Origin: an uncultured Lachnospiraceae bacterium
Lineage (GTDB): Bacteria; Bacillota; Clostridia; Lachnospirales; Lachnospiraceae
DNA length: 64,000 nucleotides
Reading direction: 5' to 3'
Assembly: GCA_944381405.1 (NCBI GenBank)
Contig: CALWLA010000006.1
Span: forward strand, 1 to 64,000
The translations under genes and the position numbers were made by a program. The notes under the pieces are model-generated. The model saw nothing but the letters and a program-made list of their open reading frames with translations, searched no databases and was not told where the DNA came from. How positions within the stretch are numbered: the stretch's first letter is position 1; each line of letters begins with the position of its first letter. Below, piece after piece: positions 24,735-33,673 of this stretch.

Positions 24735-25178
24735 TTATAAAAACAAATCTTGACATCCAACAGCAATATCTGGTTTTAATTTGACTGCCATACCTCCCTC
24801 AACATCCCACACACAATCTAACAGAAAAAGAGTTGTTCCATCTTGTTTGAAAAGAAGAGTTTTGGGAGTTACCATCTGCGCAAGTTCGTTTATATTTACA
24901 ACATTTCTGGCACCCATCCAGTATTCAGCTAAAACACTTAAATTTTCGTTTACATATTCTTTAAGTTGTTCACCAACGATATGTACCATATCCTTTTCAT
25001 TAGCGCAGAAAAAAAGATACGCTTTTCGCTGTTCCTCTGTGATTGGTTTTCCAGAATATGCTTTTGCGGCTACTGTAATAATCCATTCTTTACCGAACAT
25101 GGAAATGGACTGTTGCTTGAACCATCTATGTTTATAAGTCATTTCACCAAAGGCGCTGTCTTTGCAAGTTGCCTGCAT
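24735..25178 (-). CDS. Probable immunity protein (DUF6985-like) for the HNH nuclease
   Basis: A 147-residue cytoplasmic-looking protein with no signal or membrane helix. It starts FGEMTYKHRWFKQQSISMFG, then ITVAAKAYSGKPITEEQRKAYLFF, resembling DUF6985-type proteins found beside bacterial toxins (family assignment from pattern memory). The C-terminal half is beta-rich and ends VAVGCQDLFL-like. It lies 22 bases after the HNH nuclease gene, the standard toxin-then-immunity order, and is the last gene of the operon. ATG 25178 follows AAAGGAGTGTATGAAAA. AT-rich like the rest of the operon. The immunity role is inferred from position. Confidence 0.6.
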   Translation of the reverse strand: MQATCKDSAFGEMTYKHRWFKQQSISMFGKEWIITVAAKAYSGKPITEEQRKAYLFFCANEKDMVHIVGEQLKEYVNENLSVLAEYWMGARNVVNINELAQMVTPKTLLFKQDGTTLFLLDCVWDVEGGMAVKLKPDIAVGCQDLFL

Positions 25179-25200
25179 TTTTCATACACTCCTTTCATCC

Positions 25201-25770
25201 TTAAGCACTCTTCTTTTGTGATTTAGTTTCTGATATGCCACCTGAATGTGGTACATTTCCATGCACCTCGGTAGGGACTTTTTGCATCGTTTTGCAATCC
25301 TTGCATTCATGCCAAGTATACTTATGTTCCTCACGCCATTTAGCAACTTCTTCTGGTGTACATCCTCTTTGTTCAGCAAGTTTTTCATCGGCTTGATCGA
25401 AATTAGATTGTCTGTCTTCAGTAAAGTCATCAATTTGAACTTCTCCTTTTGAAACCTCGGAGAAATCCGGCTCACCATCTCTAAAAGGAATAGACTCAAA
25501 GTCATACTCCTTCATGATTTGCTCCCACGTCTTATGCTCTGGATTTGTGCCATGTCTGTCACCAGGCTCAACAGCAGGATCAGGCTTCCACTCAGAATCA
25601 CCCGGTTCGCCAGACCATTCACCTCCATTTCGAGGAAGTACCCCTTTGCTCTCGATATTAATTTTTGCATCAAGCTTCTCGAACATTGTTGTTTCAATTT
25701 TCGTTTCTTTCTTTAATTCCGAAGTATTAACTTCTCTAATTGCTGATTCTGAAAAAAAGGGATTACTCAC
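25201..25770 (-). CDS. Stand-alone HNH/Endo VII-type nuclease toxin
   Basis: A 189-residue protein. After a short N-terminal tail (1-45) comes a region found at the C-terminus of polymorphic toxins: GGEWSGEPGDSEWKPD, then TWEQIMKEYDFESIPFRDGEP, IDDFTEDRQSNFDQADEKLA and finally YTWHECKDCKTMQKVP...HGNVPHSGG. The W-H-E and H-x(n)-H residues form the ββα-metal (HNH/WHH-like) active site, expected to cut DNA or RNA. Unusually, it has no secretion or repeat domain fused to it. The start is GTG at 25770, overlapping the stop of the ATPase gene (GTGA), with AAGGAGA inside the ATPase 3' end as ribosome site. Confidence 0.82.
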   Translation of the reverse strand: MSNPFFSESAIREVNTSELKKETKIETTMFEKLDAKINIESKGVLPRNGGEWSGEPGDSEWKPDPAVEPGDRHGTNPEHKTWEQIMKEYDFESIPFRDGEPDFSEVSKGEVQIDDFTEDRQSNFDQADEKLAEQRGCTPEEVAKWREEHKYTWHECKDCKTMQKVPTEVHGNVPHSGGISETKSQKKSA

Positions 25771-28700
25771 ATCAAATATCTCCTTTCAACTATGGCATTA
25801 TACCAAGCTTGATAATATTCGGCACCACTGGGATTAGTTTCACTGTACGCTTTCATCAAGCAGTGGGTTATATTAACGATTAAATCATCAGAAGCATTCT
25901 CAATTTTCTGAGCAACTAGAGAGTTCAAATAACAGTTGAAGCCAATATAATCCATTGACAATTGTATTGCACTATCAATTGCGGTATCTAAGCCCAAAAT
26001 ATCTCTTACTATTAATGCTTGCTTAGAAAAGTTTTCTTGATTCCACAAATTCAGCTTACGGTTTTGTTTGTACTCTTTAAGTAATGTATATAGTTTTGTT
26101 TTAACCTTAACCGTACACTGACATTTCTCTATCGCCCATATGATTTCCTCGTAAGAAAATTCCACAGGATTATCAAGCCTATTTCTTGCAATAAAGTTGA
26201 TTAGGATAGAGGACGCTATTTTACCATTGTCATTTGAATTGTTTGATGTTGGGACGCTATATTCCTGTTCTTGACCTTCAAATTTGTCAATCTTGCACAG
26301 TACAGGTTCAATCCAGTCGTTTTGATAAATTACAGCAACACCTTTAGGGAGCCTTGCGATTTCATCCAGTTGAGCATCTTTCATCGCAGCAGACTTGCCA
26401 GAGATTCTGCGATCGCTTTCTTCGGGTAAACGCATAATAATTTTAGTATTAGTGTTTCTGATTGCGGAAATATCGACAGCATTAGGAGATTGGTCTGCAA
26501 TAATAAAGCCTTCTCCGTATGTTCGCATTTCTGCAATAGCGTTTGAAATCATCTCGACAGATTTTCCTGCAATATCTCCTCCATCTTCCGAAGTAGCTTG
26601 AGTACTTGATTTTAGGATATTATGGGCTTCTTCAAGTACTGTAACATGCCTTAATTTCTGATTGGATTCAACAGAATGTGTCATACGATGTTCCGATAAT
26701 CGCATAACTAAAATTCCCATCAACAAAGATTTTGTTTCCTGTGAACCTACACGGCTTAAATCGACGATTACATTTGAATCAAATAGAATGGTGTTGTCTA
26801 TCTCGTCAGGTGCAAATATCTGTCCATTTAAACCGTTCGTTAAGGATTTTACTCGTGTAGTAAGTGAACCTATATAATTTGACTTCACTTCATCTGAATA
26901 CGAGGATTCGTTGATAACGCGAACAAGCTGTTCAAGCAAATCTTGGAATGTTGGATATAGCGCTTCGGAAACAATGTTTACGGATGCCGTCATATCCCAA
27001 CCACAGGAGATATAGGAAGCCAAAACCGCTTCTTTTAAAACCGCTGGCATTGCTGCATACATAGGCCAGCAAACATTGAAAATTTCAATTAATCGGTCAA
27101 CGTGTTCGAGTACATGAATTCCTTTTGGAAACTTAAAAGGATTGATTTTCAATAGTTCGGTGTATTGAGGGTTTGTTCCCAAAACACGAACGCCTCGTTT
27201 ATGGCCGAAGATTCGTTTATATTCGCCTTTAGCGGGTTCGATTACAAGAAAGTTTAATGTATCCCGACGGGTAGATGTCAACTCGTCTAAGATTTTATAT
27301 ACAGTATTTGATTTACCACTACCGGTTGCCCCTACAATAAAGGTGTGCATAGATAGACTCTCTACATCAAGTGTGACTTTGCTTTTTTCAACAGACCGTC
27401 CCATATTGAAAATGTTTCCAAGGCGAATTGTTTCCGAACTATCAGCCTTATCATATTTTACAACTTCTTTTCCAAAATCTGCGTGTTCTATAACAGGAAA
27501 ACCACAGACGGAATTTCGTGGCAATCCCATGTGGATTGCTAATTCATTTCCACTAACCAAATTGGTCGGCATAATTGGAATATTAAAACCGTTAATCTTG
27601 TAATCGAATACGGGATGAATAAAATTTTTCACATATTGTGCAATCAATTCATTCTGGGATGCGCCTTCAGCAATGAGTTCTTGCGGCTTGTTCCAAGTGT
27701 TAATTGCAGAAACTTCCAAACCAGAATTTTCACCACTCATTAGCGCTTTATAGGTTGCAGCAGCTACTTCAGATACGGAGGAATCCGCACTCAGAAAATA
27801 TGTTGCACATTCCCACATCCCTATACTTTCAAAGTCGGAAAGTCTTTCAAGCTGCTTATCAATTCTTTCGAGCATGTCAATCAGCGGTTTGTTTTGAATT
27901 GTAAGTTGCATATTTTGAGTCTCACCAGTAGTAAGCCCAAGAGAAGTTGCTAAGCTGTGTGATGTTCCGGTTGTAGTTGTATCATTTGTACCGGTTGCGT
28001 CTGCAGTTCCGTAGCTTTCACTACCACCACCAGAAGTGGATGTAACAGTCTTGTTTGTTGCTGTAGAAATAGCCGCTCCGACTAATCCACCAACTGCACT
28101 GCCTATCGCAGCCCCAGCTTTCGTCCCAACTCCAGGAATAATACTTCCGATAACAGCACCAGCAACAGATAAAGTGGCGCCAATGGAGCTTCCAATTTTA
28201 CTTCCAGTAGTTTGCTGAGATATTGAAGTTGAAACACCAGTGTTTTTTGTAGTATTCCTATTCTCAGTATGCATCTGACTGGTGCCGTGTGCTTCGCTTA
28301 ACGTTTCCCCATCAGTTTCTGTTTCGGTTATTGAGCTAGTATTACTGGTCCCATAGCTAACAATTGTATTTGCATACGGTGAAAGCTGGGTGTAAATAGT
28401 TTCATATCCTTGGCGTACCGCTTTGAGTTGCGCTTGTGATGTTGAATTTGCGATAATTATTGCGGTATATCGGTTGCCTTGCATTGCCAATGCCAATTTC
28501 TCAAGACCTTGCAAATATTCATCGTTTCCTACAAAATCCTTGTTTTTGTTGTTTGCGACACAAGACACAGCGGAAATAGAAGAGGAATCAATGGTTGAAA
28601 GCAATTCTTTTATACGGCTGTTTTTTAAGTTTTCTATCTTTGTGCCAGGAAATTGTCCTTTCATAGCATTAACGAGAGTGGAGTATGAGGTTTGCGTGCT

Positions 28701-29066
28701 GTTTTCTTCTGACAAAGAACGTATCCCCAAATAAAAGTCGGTCTTTACTCCATCACTATCAATTAACGCTACAATTGCGCTATTTGTTGCGGCAACTGCA
28801 TTGAAAACACTCGCAAACTTATAGGTAGCAGACTCATCTTGTTCATACACCATCTCGGTAATTTTGAATAGGCGCATTTTTCCAAGATTATTTGCGGTGG
28901 TTGAATTATCGAGTGGAACTACGGAGAAATCTGGCAAACGAGTAATGTAATTTTTTAGTACTACATCGTCCACTAAGGTAAATGCTGATGAAAAACCTTC
29001 ACGCAGAGCCTGCTCCTGTGGGACGACTACAGCAGCACTGTGTGAAAGTTGTAAATCGTTACCCAA
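25767..29066 (-). CDS. HerA/FtsK-type ATPase with glycine-zipper insert
   Basis: A 1099-residue protein. The C-terminal half holds a HerA-type motor: Walker A GATGSGKSNT (about 579-588), Walker B VTVLEEAH (808-815), and a DQSP sensor-type segment (858-861); a KGEYKRIFG stretch also fits the DUF87/HerA pattern. The N-terminal half (1-240) is a mixed alpha/beta domain I do not recognise. Between them, residues about 240-380 are Ser/Thr/Gly-rich and contain a glycine-zipper hydrophobic stretch (IGSSIGATLSVAGAVIGS and AGAAIGSAVGGLVGAAIS, about 291-334). This could insert into a membrane or drive oligomerisation. It lies 5 bases after the preceding gene and overlaps the nuclease gene. Part of a six-gene operon; function unknown. 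Confidence 0.85.
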   Translation of the reverse strand: MGNDLQLSHSAAVVVPQEQALREGFSSAFTLVDDVVLKNYITRLPDFSVVPLDNSTTANNLGKMRLFKITEMVYEQDESATYKFASVFNAVAATNSAIVALIDSDGVKTDFYLGIRSLSEENSTQTSYSTLVNAMKGQFPGTKIENLKNSRIKELLSTIDSSSISAVSCVANNKNKDFVGNDEYLQGLEKLALAMQGNRYTAIIIANSTSQAQLKAVRQGYETIYTQLSPYANTIVSYGTSNTSSITETETDGETLSEAHGTSQMHTENRNTTKNTGVSTSISQQTTGSKIGSSIGATLSVAGAVIGSIIPGVGTKAGAAIGSAVGGLVGAAISTATNKTVTSTSGGGSESYGTADATGTNDTTTTGTSHSLATSLGLTTGETQNMQLTIQNKPLIDMLERIDKQLERLSDFESIGMWECATYFLSADSSVSEVAAATYKALMSGENSGLEVSAINTWNKPQELIAEGASQNELIAQYVKNFIHPVFDYKINGFNIPIMPTNLVSGNELAIHMGLPRNSVCGFPVIEHADFGKEVVKYDKADSSETIRLGNIFNMGRSVEKSKVTLDVESLSMHTFIVGATGSGKSNTVYKILDELTSTRRDTLNFLVIEPAKGEYKRIFGHKRGVRVLGTNPQYTELLKINPFKFPKGIHVLEHVDRLIEIFNVCWPMYAAMPAVLKEAVLASYISCGWDMTASVNIVSEALYPTFQDLLEQLVRVINESSYSDEVKSNYIGSLTTRVKSLTNGLNGQIFAPDEIDNTILFDSNVIVDLSRVGSQETKSLLMGILVMRLSEHRMTHSVESNQKLRHVTVLEEAHNILKSSTQATSEDGGDIAGKSVEMISNAIAEMRTYGEGFIIADQSPNAVDISAIRNTNTKIIMRLPEESDRRISGKSAAMKDAQLDEIARLPKGVAVIYQNDWIEPVLCKIDKFEGQEQEYSVPTSNNSNDNGKIASSILINFIARNRLDNPVEFSYEEIIWAIEKCQCTVKVKTKLYTLLKEYKQNRKLNLWNQENFSKQALIVRDILGLDTAIDSAIQLSMDYIGFNCYLNSLVAQKIENASDDLIVNITHCLMKAYSETNPSGAEYYQAWYNAIVERRYLM

Positions 29067-29071
29067 AATAA

Positions 29072-29791
29072 TTACCTCCCATTCTTCACTTTAATACCAA
29101 CTCCAGTACCCGCTACTACGATTCCAGCACCAATTACAATAGGCTCAACAGTTGCAATTCCAACGGCGGCAACGGCAGCCCCTCCAACAATTAGAGTTGT
29201 ACTTAGAAAGTCTGTCTCTTTTTTTTTCGTATCCTCATTTTTTTTAGTTTGAGTGACAGTTTCTTTTATTACTCTGCTACCAGTTTTTCCTGAATGTCCA
29301 CTTGACTGAATGCCTCTGCGAGAGATCTCCGTTGGTCTAATTTGCTGTCTTAAGCTCGATCCGTCGGTTTGCTTCTTGGTAGCGTTTCGGGGATGAACAG
29401 GTTTCTCTGATACAACAGTTCGTCCAGTTTTAGAACCTGTTCTTTCAAAAGCGCCAGAAGTATATGGCGTGTTAGAGCTTTGGTGGTTAGCCGCTTCTTT
29501 AGATGGGAGAACTTTTGTAATGACTTTTTTTATGTGATTAATACGTTCTGTAGAAAAATTCATCATCAAAGCAACTTTTTGCTGGTTCAGATAGTTGCTA
29601 TCCCAAGGCTCTTCTGAAAAAGGTGGCTCATTGCTAAAAGGTTCGATTATATCTAAAGTCTTCTGTGCGTAAGCAAGAGCTTCGTCAAAACGCTTAAATG
29701 AACGATCGATAATCAGGTAGTCTATAAGCGCACTTCGTACTGTGTCCAAATCACCGGATGCAACATTTTGCCTAAATTCTGATGAAATCAT
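29072..29791 (-). CDS. Membrane-hairpin protein of the dynamin/HerA operon
   Basis: A 239-residue protein. Residues 1-95 are an all-helical domain (SGDLDTVRSALIDYLI, RFDEALAYAQKTLDII, NFSTERINHIKKVI). Residues 96-195 are a disordered, basic, Ser/Thr/Lys-rich linker. Residues about 195-239 are glycine-rich and hydrophobic in two runs (LIVGGAAVAAVGIATV and IVIGAGIVVAGTGVGI) that could form a membrane hairpin. It lies between a dynamin-like GTPase gene (12-base gap) and the HerA-type ATPase gene (5-base gap). The hairpin resembles in character the glycine-zipper inside the ATPase. Start ATG 29791 follows GGAGGTGTGAAGA. Not recognised as a named family. Confidence 0.7.
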   Translation of the reverse strand: MISSEFRQNVASGDLDTVRSALIDYLIIDRSFKRFDEALAYAQKTLDIIEPFSNEPPFSEEPWDSNYLNQQKVALMMNFSTERINHIKKVITKVLPSKEAANHQSSNTPYTSGAFERTGSKTGRTVVSEKPVHPRNATKKQTDGSSLRQQIRPTEISRRGIQSSGHSGKTGSRVIKETVTQTKKNEDTKKKETDFLSTTLIVGGAAVAAVGIATVEPIVIGAGIVVAGTGVGIKVKNGR

Positions 29792-29803
29792 TCTTCACAC
29801 CTC

Positions 29804-32119
29804 CTATATTTCCAAAATTGATGCGAGTTCGGCCTTTACCTCTTCCAACTGTTTCAAAAGCATGTTTGCGTTATTTAGAGCTTCTTCGGCCGCTTCCTTA
29901 GAGGTGGTAGCTTCTCTCAATTCATTAGCCTTTTGGATAAGGATTGCATCAACTTCGTCAAACTGCTTATAAAAGTATTCTTTAATATTCTGAGTTTCTT
30001 TTTTTGCAAAATCCAAAATCCGAGATCTTTCTTTTTTCAAAGTCGTGCGAATCGGAGCGATAAGCTGATTGCTCAGCTTTTCCCTGCTGACAAACTTGAT
30101 TTCTGTTTCAACTTCAACATTGTAATATTCGGTGGTTTCATAGTAGGGATGAAACCAATAGGACGGATTAAAGACACGCTCTAGGAATTCTCGTTTATGT
30201 GTAACAGTTTTTGAACGCACTTCAGTATGCTTCTCAATTCTTGAATCAATCGAAGCATCAGTTGCACTTTCCGCATTTATATCTATGGAAACCAGCTTAC
30301 CTTGTACAAACGAGGCGAGGTCAATAGGTAAACCGTCAGCACTAAATTCTTCACTTAATACTGCTAGCCTCTTAATGTATTCATTCAAAATCTGTTGAGC
30401 TTTAGATTGAATATCTTCGTTCAGTAGATTATTAACCGACACTTGAAATTCGTTTTGCTTAGTGGTAGCAAGTGCTATGAATTTTTTTATATACTCCACC
30501 GCTTCGTCCTCTTCCATTTCACCTGAGCACTGGAAAAAGAAATCTGTAAGAGATGCTTCAACTTCTGATATTAAGGAATCCACATCGCCAGCAAGTTTAC
30601 TGGTGATTTCAAGCATAGAAACCTTTTTCTTAAATGCTTCGTTTTCAGATTTACTTGTCAGTTTTTGAGTCAATTTTTCGATTCTAGCTTCTAATTCTTT
30701 TTGTTCGTTCTGGCGAGAAGCAATTTCTTTTTTAGTGGTTTCATAGGCCTCGGCACTATCCAACCCATGTATGAAGGTATTGACAACATTTGTGATTTTT
30801 GCAGGTCGGCAGTACTTTGTAACATACATTCTGATGGTTTCTTCTATCCCTCGTATGCCGCTGTGAACCAAAGCTTGTCTAAAAATATCATTATTCTCAA
30901 TTGCTGTTGCAAGTTCGTCATCTATCTGCAACTGGCAACTACGAACTAGATGGGGATACTTTTCAAGATGAAGCTGCTTCTGATCAATCATTTTTTTTGC
31001 GATAGGCTCAATTTTCGCTCTGAGTTTTTCTTTTTCTTCTTCATCGTGAGTATTTAAGTACCTGCGGATAAGAAGAGCCGGTTCAGCAGCAGCAGGGAAA
31101 ATATTTGGATTTTCGATACCCATATCTTCCAAATATTTAATCGTATCTGGAATCGTTTCTTCTGCAATATCATCATCTTCTTCATCATACGCATCAAGTT
31201 TGTTGATAACAAACAAAAATCTTTCTCTTGACTGTTTACCTCCTACGCTCATGCTTTTAGCGATCTTCTTCAAAAAGGCATCTTGGGCATTATCGTGAAG
31301 TTTGCCACCATTCATAACATACAAAACCAGCATTTTGGATGATTGATCCAGAGCTTTTGCTGTGACCAAACCATGTTTTTTATCACGGGCATTATCTGGA
31401 CCAGGTGTGTCAATCAGTACTAGCGAAACTTCTTCAGATGTTACGAAAGGAATATTTCCTTTAACTTGAACTTCGCTAACATCTGGGTTCTTATTCAGCG
31501 CCACCATAGTCTTATAGTCCAGAACAGAGTAATGTTCAATCTCTGTCTTATTGGAATCAAAGGCTGTAGCTTTGAATGTGTTATCATCGTCGTCTTGTAT
31601 CTTGGTAATTGTGGCTGTACAAGCTCCCTGCTTTGAAGGCATAAGTTTCCTGCCCAGCAAAGCATTGATTAAAGTAGACTTTCCTGCGCTCATTGTTGCG
31701 ACAACATTTACTTCAAGCAACTCATTAAAAGCTAATTCAAAGGCGTTAGCAACAGCTGGGGACTGTAATTCTTCAAACGGAAGTTTGCGCACTCGCTCAA
31801 ATAATTTTCGGATGTCTTTTTCTTTATCCCCGAATTCCTTTGCTGGCATTTTCTTTGCCTTGAAGTGAATATCACTCTTCTCGGCGACCTTAATTGCAGA
31901 CAGTAAATCTTGATAATCAAGTTCTGTGCCAAAAAAGGTGAGATCAAAGTCATCATCATTATATTCTTCAGCAAGAAGTGATGGAACCTGATCCACCCAA
32001 AGTTGTAAACGTTGGTTCATAAACTGGGTGAGTTTGCTATTCTGCTTAGGTTCTTCTCCATTAACGGTTATTTTTGAAATAACTTTATATGGGTTGTACT
32101 TGATTACTACGTCCAACAT
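29804..32119 (-). CDS. Bacterial dynamin-like GTPase (full-size)
   Basis: A 771-residue large GTPase. An N-terminal domain of about 100 residues opens with IKYNPYKVISKITVNG. It is followed by the G domain: P-loop TMSAGKST (143-149), switch threonines near 168-171, DTPG (237-240) and NKLD (306-309). Residues about 440-610 and 700-771 are long helices with coiled-coil character, as in the stalk/tip of bacterial dynamin-like proteins, which remodel membranes and often work as pairs. The next upstream gene encodes a smaller partner of this type. It overlaps that gene by 13 bases. ATG 32119 follows GGAGGATAAAGA. Confidence 0.9.
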   Translation of the reverse strand: MLDVVIKYNPYKVISKITVNGEEPKQNSKLTQFMNQRLQLWVDQVPSLLAEEYNDDDFDLTFFGTELDYQDLLSAIKVAEKSDIHFKAKKMPAKEFGDKEKDIRKLFERVRKLPFEELQSPAVANAFELAFNELLEVNVVATMSAGKSTLINALLGRKLMPSKQGACTATITKIQDDDDNTFKATAFDSNKTEIEHYSVLDYKTMVALNKNPDVSEVQVKGNIPFVTSEEVSLVLIDTPGPDNARDKKHGLVTAKALDQSSKMLVLYVMNGGKLHDNAQDAFLKKIAKSMSVGGKQSRERFLFVINKLDAYDEEDDDIAEETIPDTIKYLEDMGIENPNIFPAAAEPALLIRRYLNTHDEEEKEKLRAKIEPIAKKMIDQKQLHLEKYPHLVRSCQLQIDDELATAIENNDIFRQALVHSGIRGIEETIRMYVTKYCRPAKITNVVNTFIHGLDSAEAYETTKKEIASRQNEQKELEARIEKLTQKLTSKSENEAFKKKVSMLEITSKLAGDVDSLISEVEASLTDFFFQCSGEMEEDEAVEYIKKFIALATTKQNEFQVSVNNLLNEDIQSKAQQILNEYIKRLAVLSEEFSADGLPIDLASFVQGKLVSIDINAESATDASIDSRIEKHTEVRSKTVTHKREFLERVFNPSYWFHPYYETTEYYNVEVETEIKFVSREKLSNQLIAPIRTTLKKERSRILDFAKKETQNIKEYFYKQFDEVDAILIQKANELREATTSKEAAEEALNNANMLLKQLEEVKAELASILEI

Positions 32120-33492
32120 TCTTTATCCTCCTTGTCTAAATTTAAAATTAATTTTTCAAAACCGGGAATGCCTGTATTGATAAACGCAGACCATACCTCG
32201 TCAGGAGTGTTCTCCAGCCAACCGATGTCATTCCTTATAGATAGTTTTTCCACTGGTGGATATAATGATCCCAATTTCAGGCCGTCATTAAGAAATAAAC
32301 CAACATAAGCGGAACATGCTTTTTTATCATTATCAGATAATTCAGTTCCAAACATCGCTTGTTTTATCAACATACCAGCTTTGGCTGACATGGGACATAC
32401 GATAGGTTTTTCAAAACCTATGGCAATTAGATGTTCTTCGATGTTATTAACAATTTCGTCAACTGAATCATCTTCTAAATCACAGGAGTCCATCATATTT
32501 ACTACGAATATGATACTATTATAATTCACATTTTTTCGAATAAAAGATAAATGTTCAAAATCACCTTCTGAGCCATAATTTTCGACAGGAATTACATAAA
32601 CTAAAATATCAGTTGAAGCGCTGGTTAATTCCGTTCTGGTTATTTTCCTGTGTTCCAGATTTTGAGAAGAATTTACGCCTGGAGTATCTATCAATGTAAT
32701 TTTTCGACTGGAAAGAGGAGATATAAAGAAGGTATTTACACAACATGGTTCTTTTCGCCCTTTTGTAAATTCTCGAATATCTCCTGCGCCCTGAAACTGT
32801 TTCATTTGCTCTCCATAAAAAATATTGCACAAGCTTCCCCGAGAGGGACTTGTTAAAAATTTTATAATAGTTGATGTGCAAGCCGCCATTTTTGCATAAG
32901 ATAGTTCTTTTCCAATAATTGCGTTTATCAGAGTGGACTTTCCCGCACTCATTGTTGCTGTAAAAGTAAGTATTCTATTCAATGAGTTGATAAAGGATCT
33001 TATTCTGTTCCATTCTTCAACCATTTCATCCGTAATTAGTTTATTGATTGCGAAAGCAGCGTCACCTTTATACATCTGTGAAAGCATGGTATCCATCGTA
33101 TTGTGATAACGCTTGTTTATAGTAGATTTCAAGTCGTTGCAAATTTTCATGCCGATGTTTTCATCTTCTGATGCAATAATTAAAAGACAATCAAATAAAA
33201 GTAGATATCTATATGAATAAAGTCTAAACGGTATAAAACGAGTTTTTGTGATTGCCCTAGAGAGTTTACTTACATTTTCTCCTGGCAAAAATACATTCGA
33301 CAAATCTGTCGTTCCAAATAAAGCCATGGAAAAAGTCTTCAATCTAAATAATGCAAGCTTATCATCGACACAATATTTATCTGTATAATATTTTACTAAT
33401 GTAATATATTCCTGTTTTAAATTGTCTTTTTCAAGCAACAAAGGATGCTTTATTTGAGGATAGCAAATTGCATATCCGTCTTGAATATTCAT
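32107..33492 (-). CDS. Short dynamin-like GTPase (partner)
   Basis: A 461-residue protein. Residues 1-170 are helical with hydrophobic patches (YRYLLLFDCLLIIAS). The G domain follows: P-loop TMSAGKST (180-187), DTPG (269-272) and NMMD (332-335) in place of NKxD, a departure that may alter guanine recognition. It ends soon after the G domain, so the helical tip seen in the longer partner is missing. This pairing of a long and a short dynamin-like protein recalls pairs such as LeoA-LeoC and DynA-like fusions. First well-supported gene of the operon, ATG 33492 after GAGGAGGGAGTGGGTGTGTCG. Confidence 0.85.
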   Translation of the reverse strand: MNIQDGYAICYPQIKHPLLLEKDNLKQEYITLVKYYTDKYCVDDKLALFRLKTFSMALFGTTDLSNVFLPGENVSKLSRAITKTRFIPFRLYSYRYLLLFDCLLIIASEDENIGMKICNDLKSTINKRYHNTMDTMLSQMYKGDAAFAINKLITDEMVEEWNRIRSFINSLNRILTFTATMSAGKSTLINAIIGKELSYAKMAACTSTIIKFLTSPSRGSLCNIFYGEQMKQFQGAGDIREFTKGRKEPCCVNTFFISPLSSRKITLIDTPGVNSSQNLEHRKITRTELTSASTDILVYVIPVENYGSEGDFEHLSFIRKNVNYNSIIFVVNMMDSCDLEDDSVDEIVNNIEEHLIAIGFEKPIVCPMSAKAGMLIKQAMFGTELSDNDKKACSAYVGLFLNDGLKLGSLYPPVEKLSIRNDIGWLENTPDEVWSAFINTGIPGFEKLILNLDKEDKECWT

Positions 33493-33528
33493 ATCGACAC
33501 ACCCACTCCCTCCTCAAATATCTTTCTA

Positions 33529-33636
33529 TTATGAAAAATTGATTTCTTTAATCTGATCTAAATTTGGTGCTAAAAGTTCTTCTTTGTCTGGACATGGTAA
33601 CGAATCCCCTCTTCCGTATTGGTCTATCAGATTCAT
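33529..33636 (-). CDS. Very short open frame in the operon leader
   Basis: 35 codons, ATG 33636 to TAA 33529, ending 37 bases before the first dynamin gene. The peptide (MNLIDQYGRGDSLPCPD, then KEELLAPNLDQIKEINFS) is soluble and coding-like in composition, but the ribosome site is weak. It may be a leader peptide, a tiny protein or chance. The rest of the 305-base gap 33493-33797 holds the promoter and AT-rich DNA. Confidence 0.3.
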   Translation of the reverse strand: MNLIDQYGRGDSLPCPDKEELLAPNLDQIKEINFS

Positions 33637-33673
33637 TAAATATTGTCCCAAAAATGTCTTAATTTATGAGGCT

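Noticed and set aside
24735-33492. Calling the operon a known LeoABC/Eleos system
   Set aside because: It shares the dynamin pair, but the HerA-type ATPase, membrane-hairpin protein, HNH nuclease and immunity gene are not part of that system as I know it.
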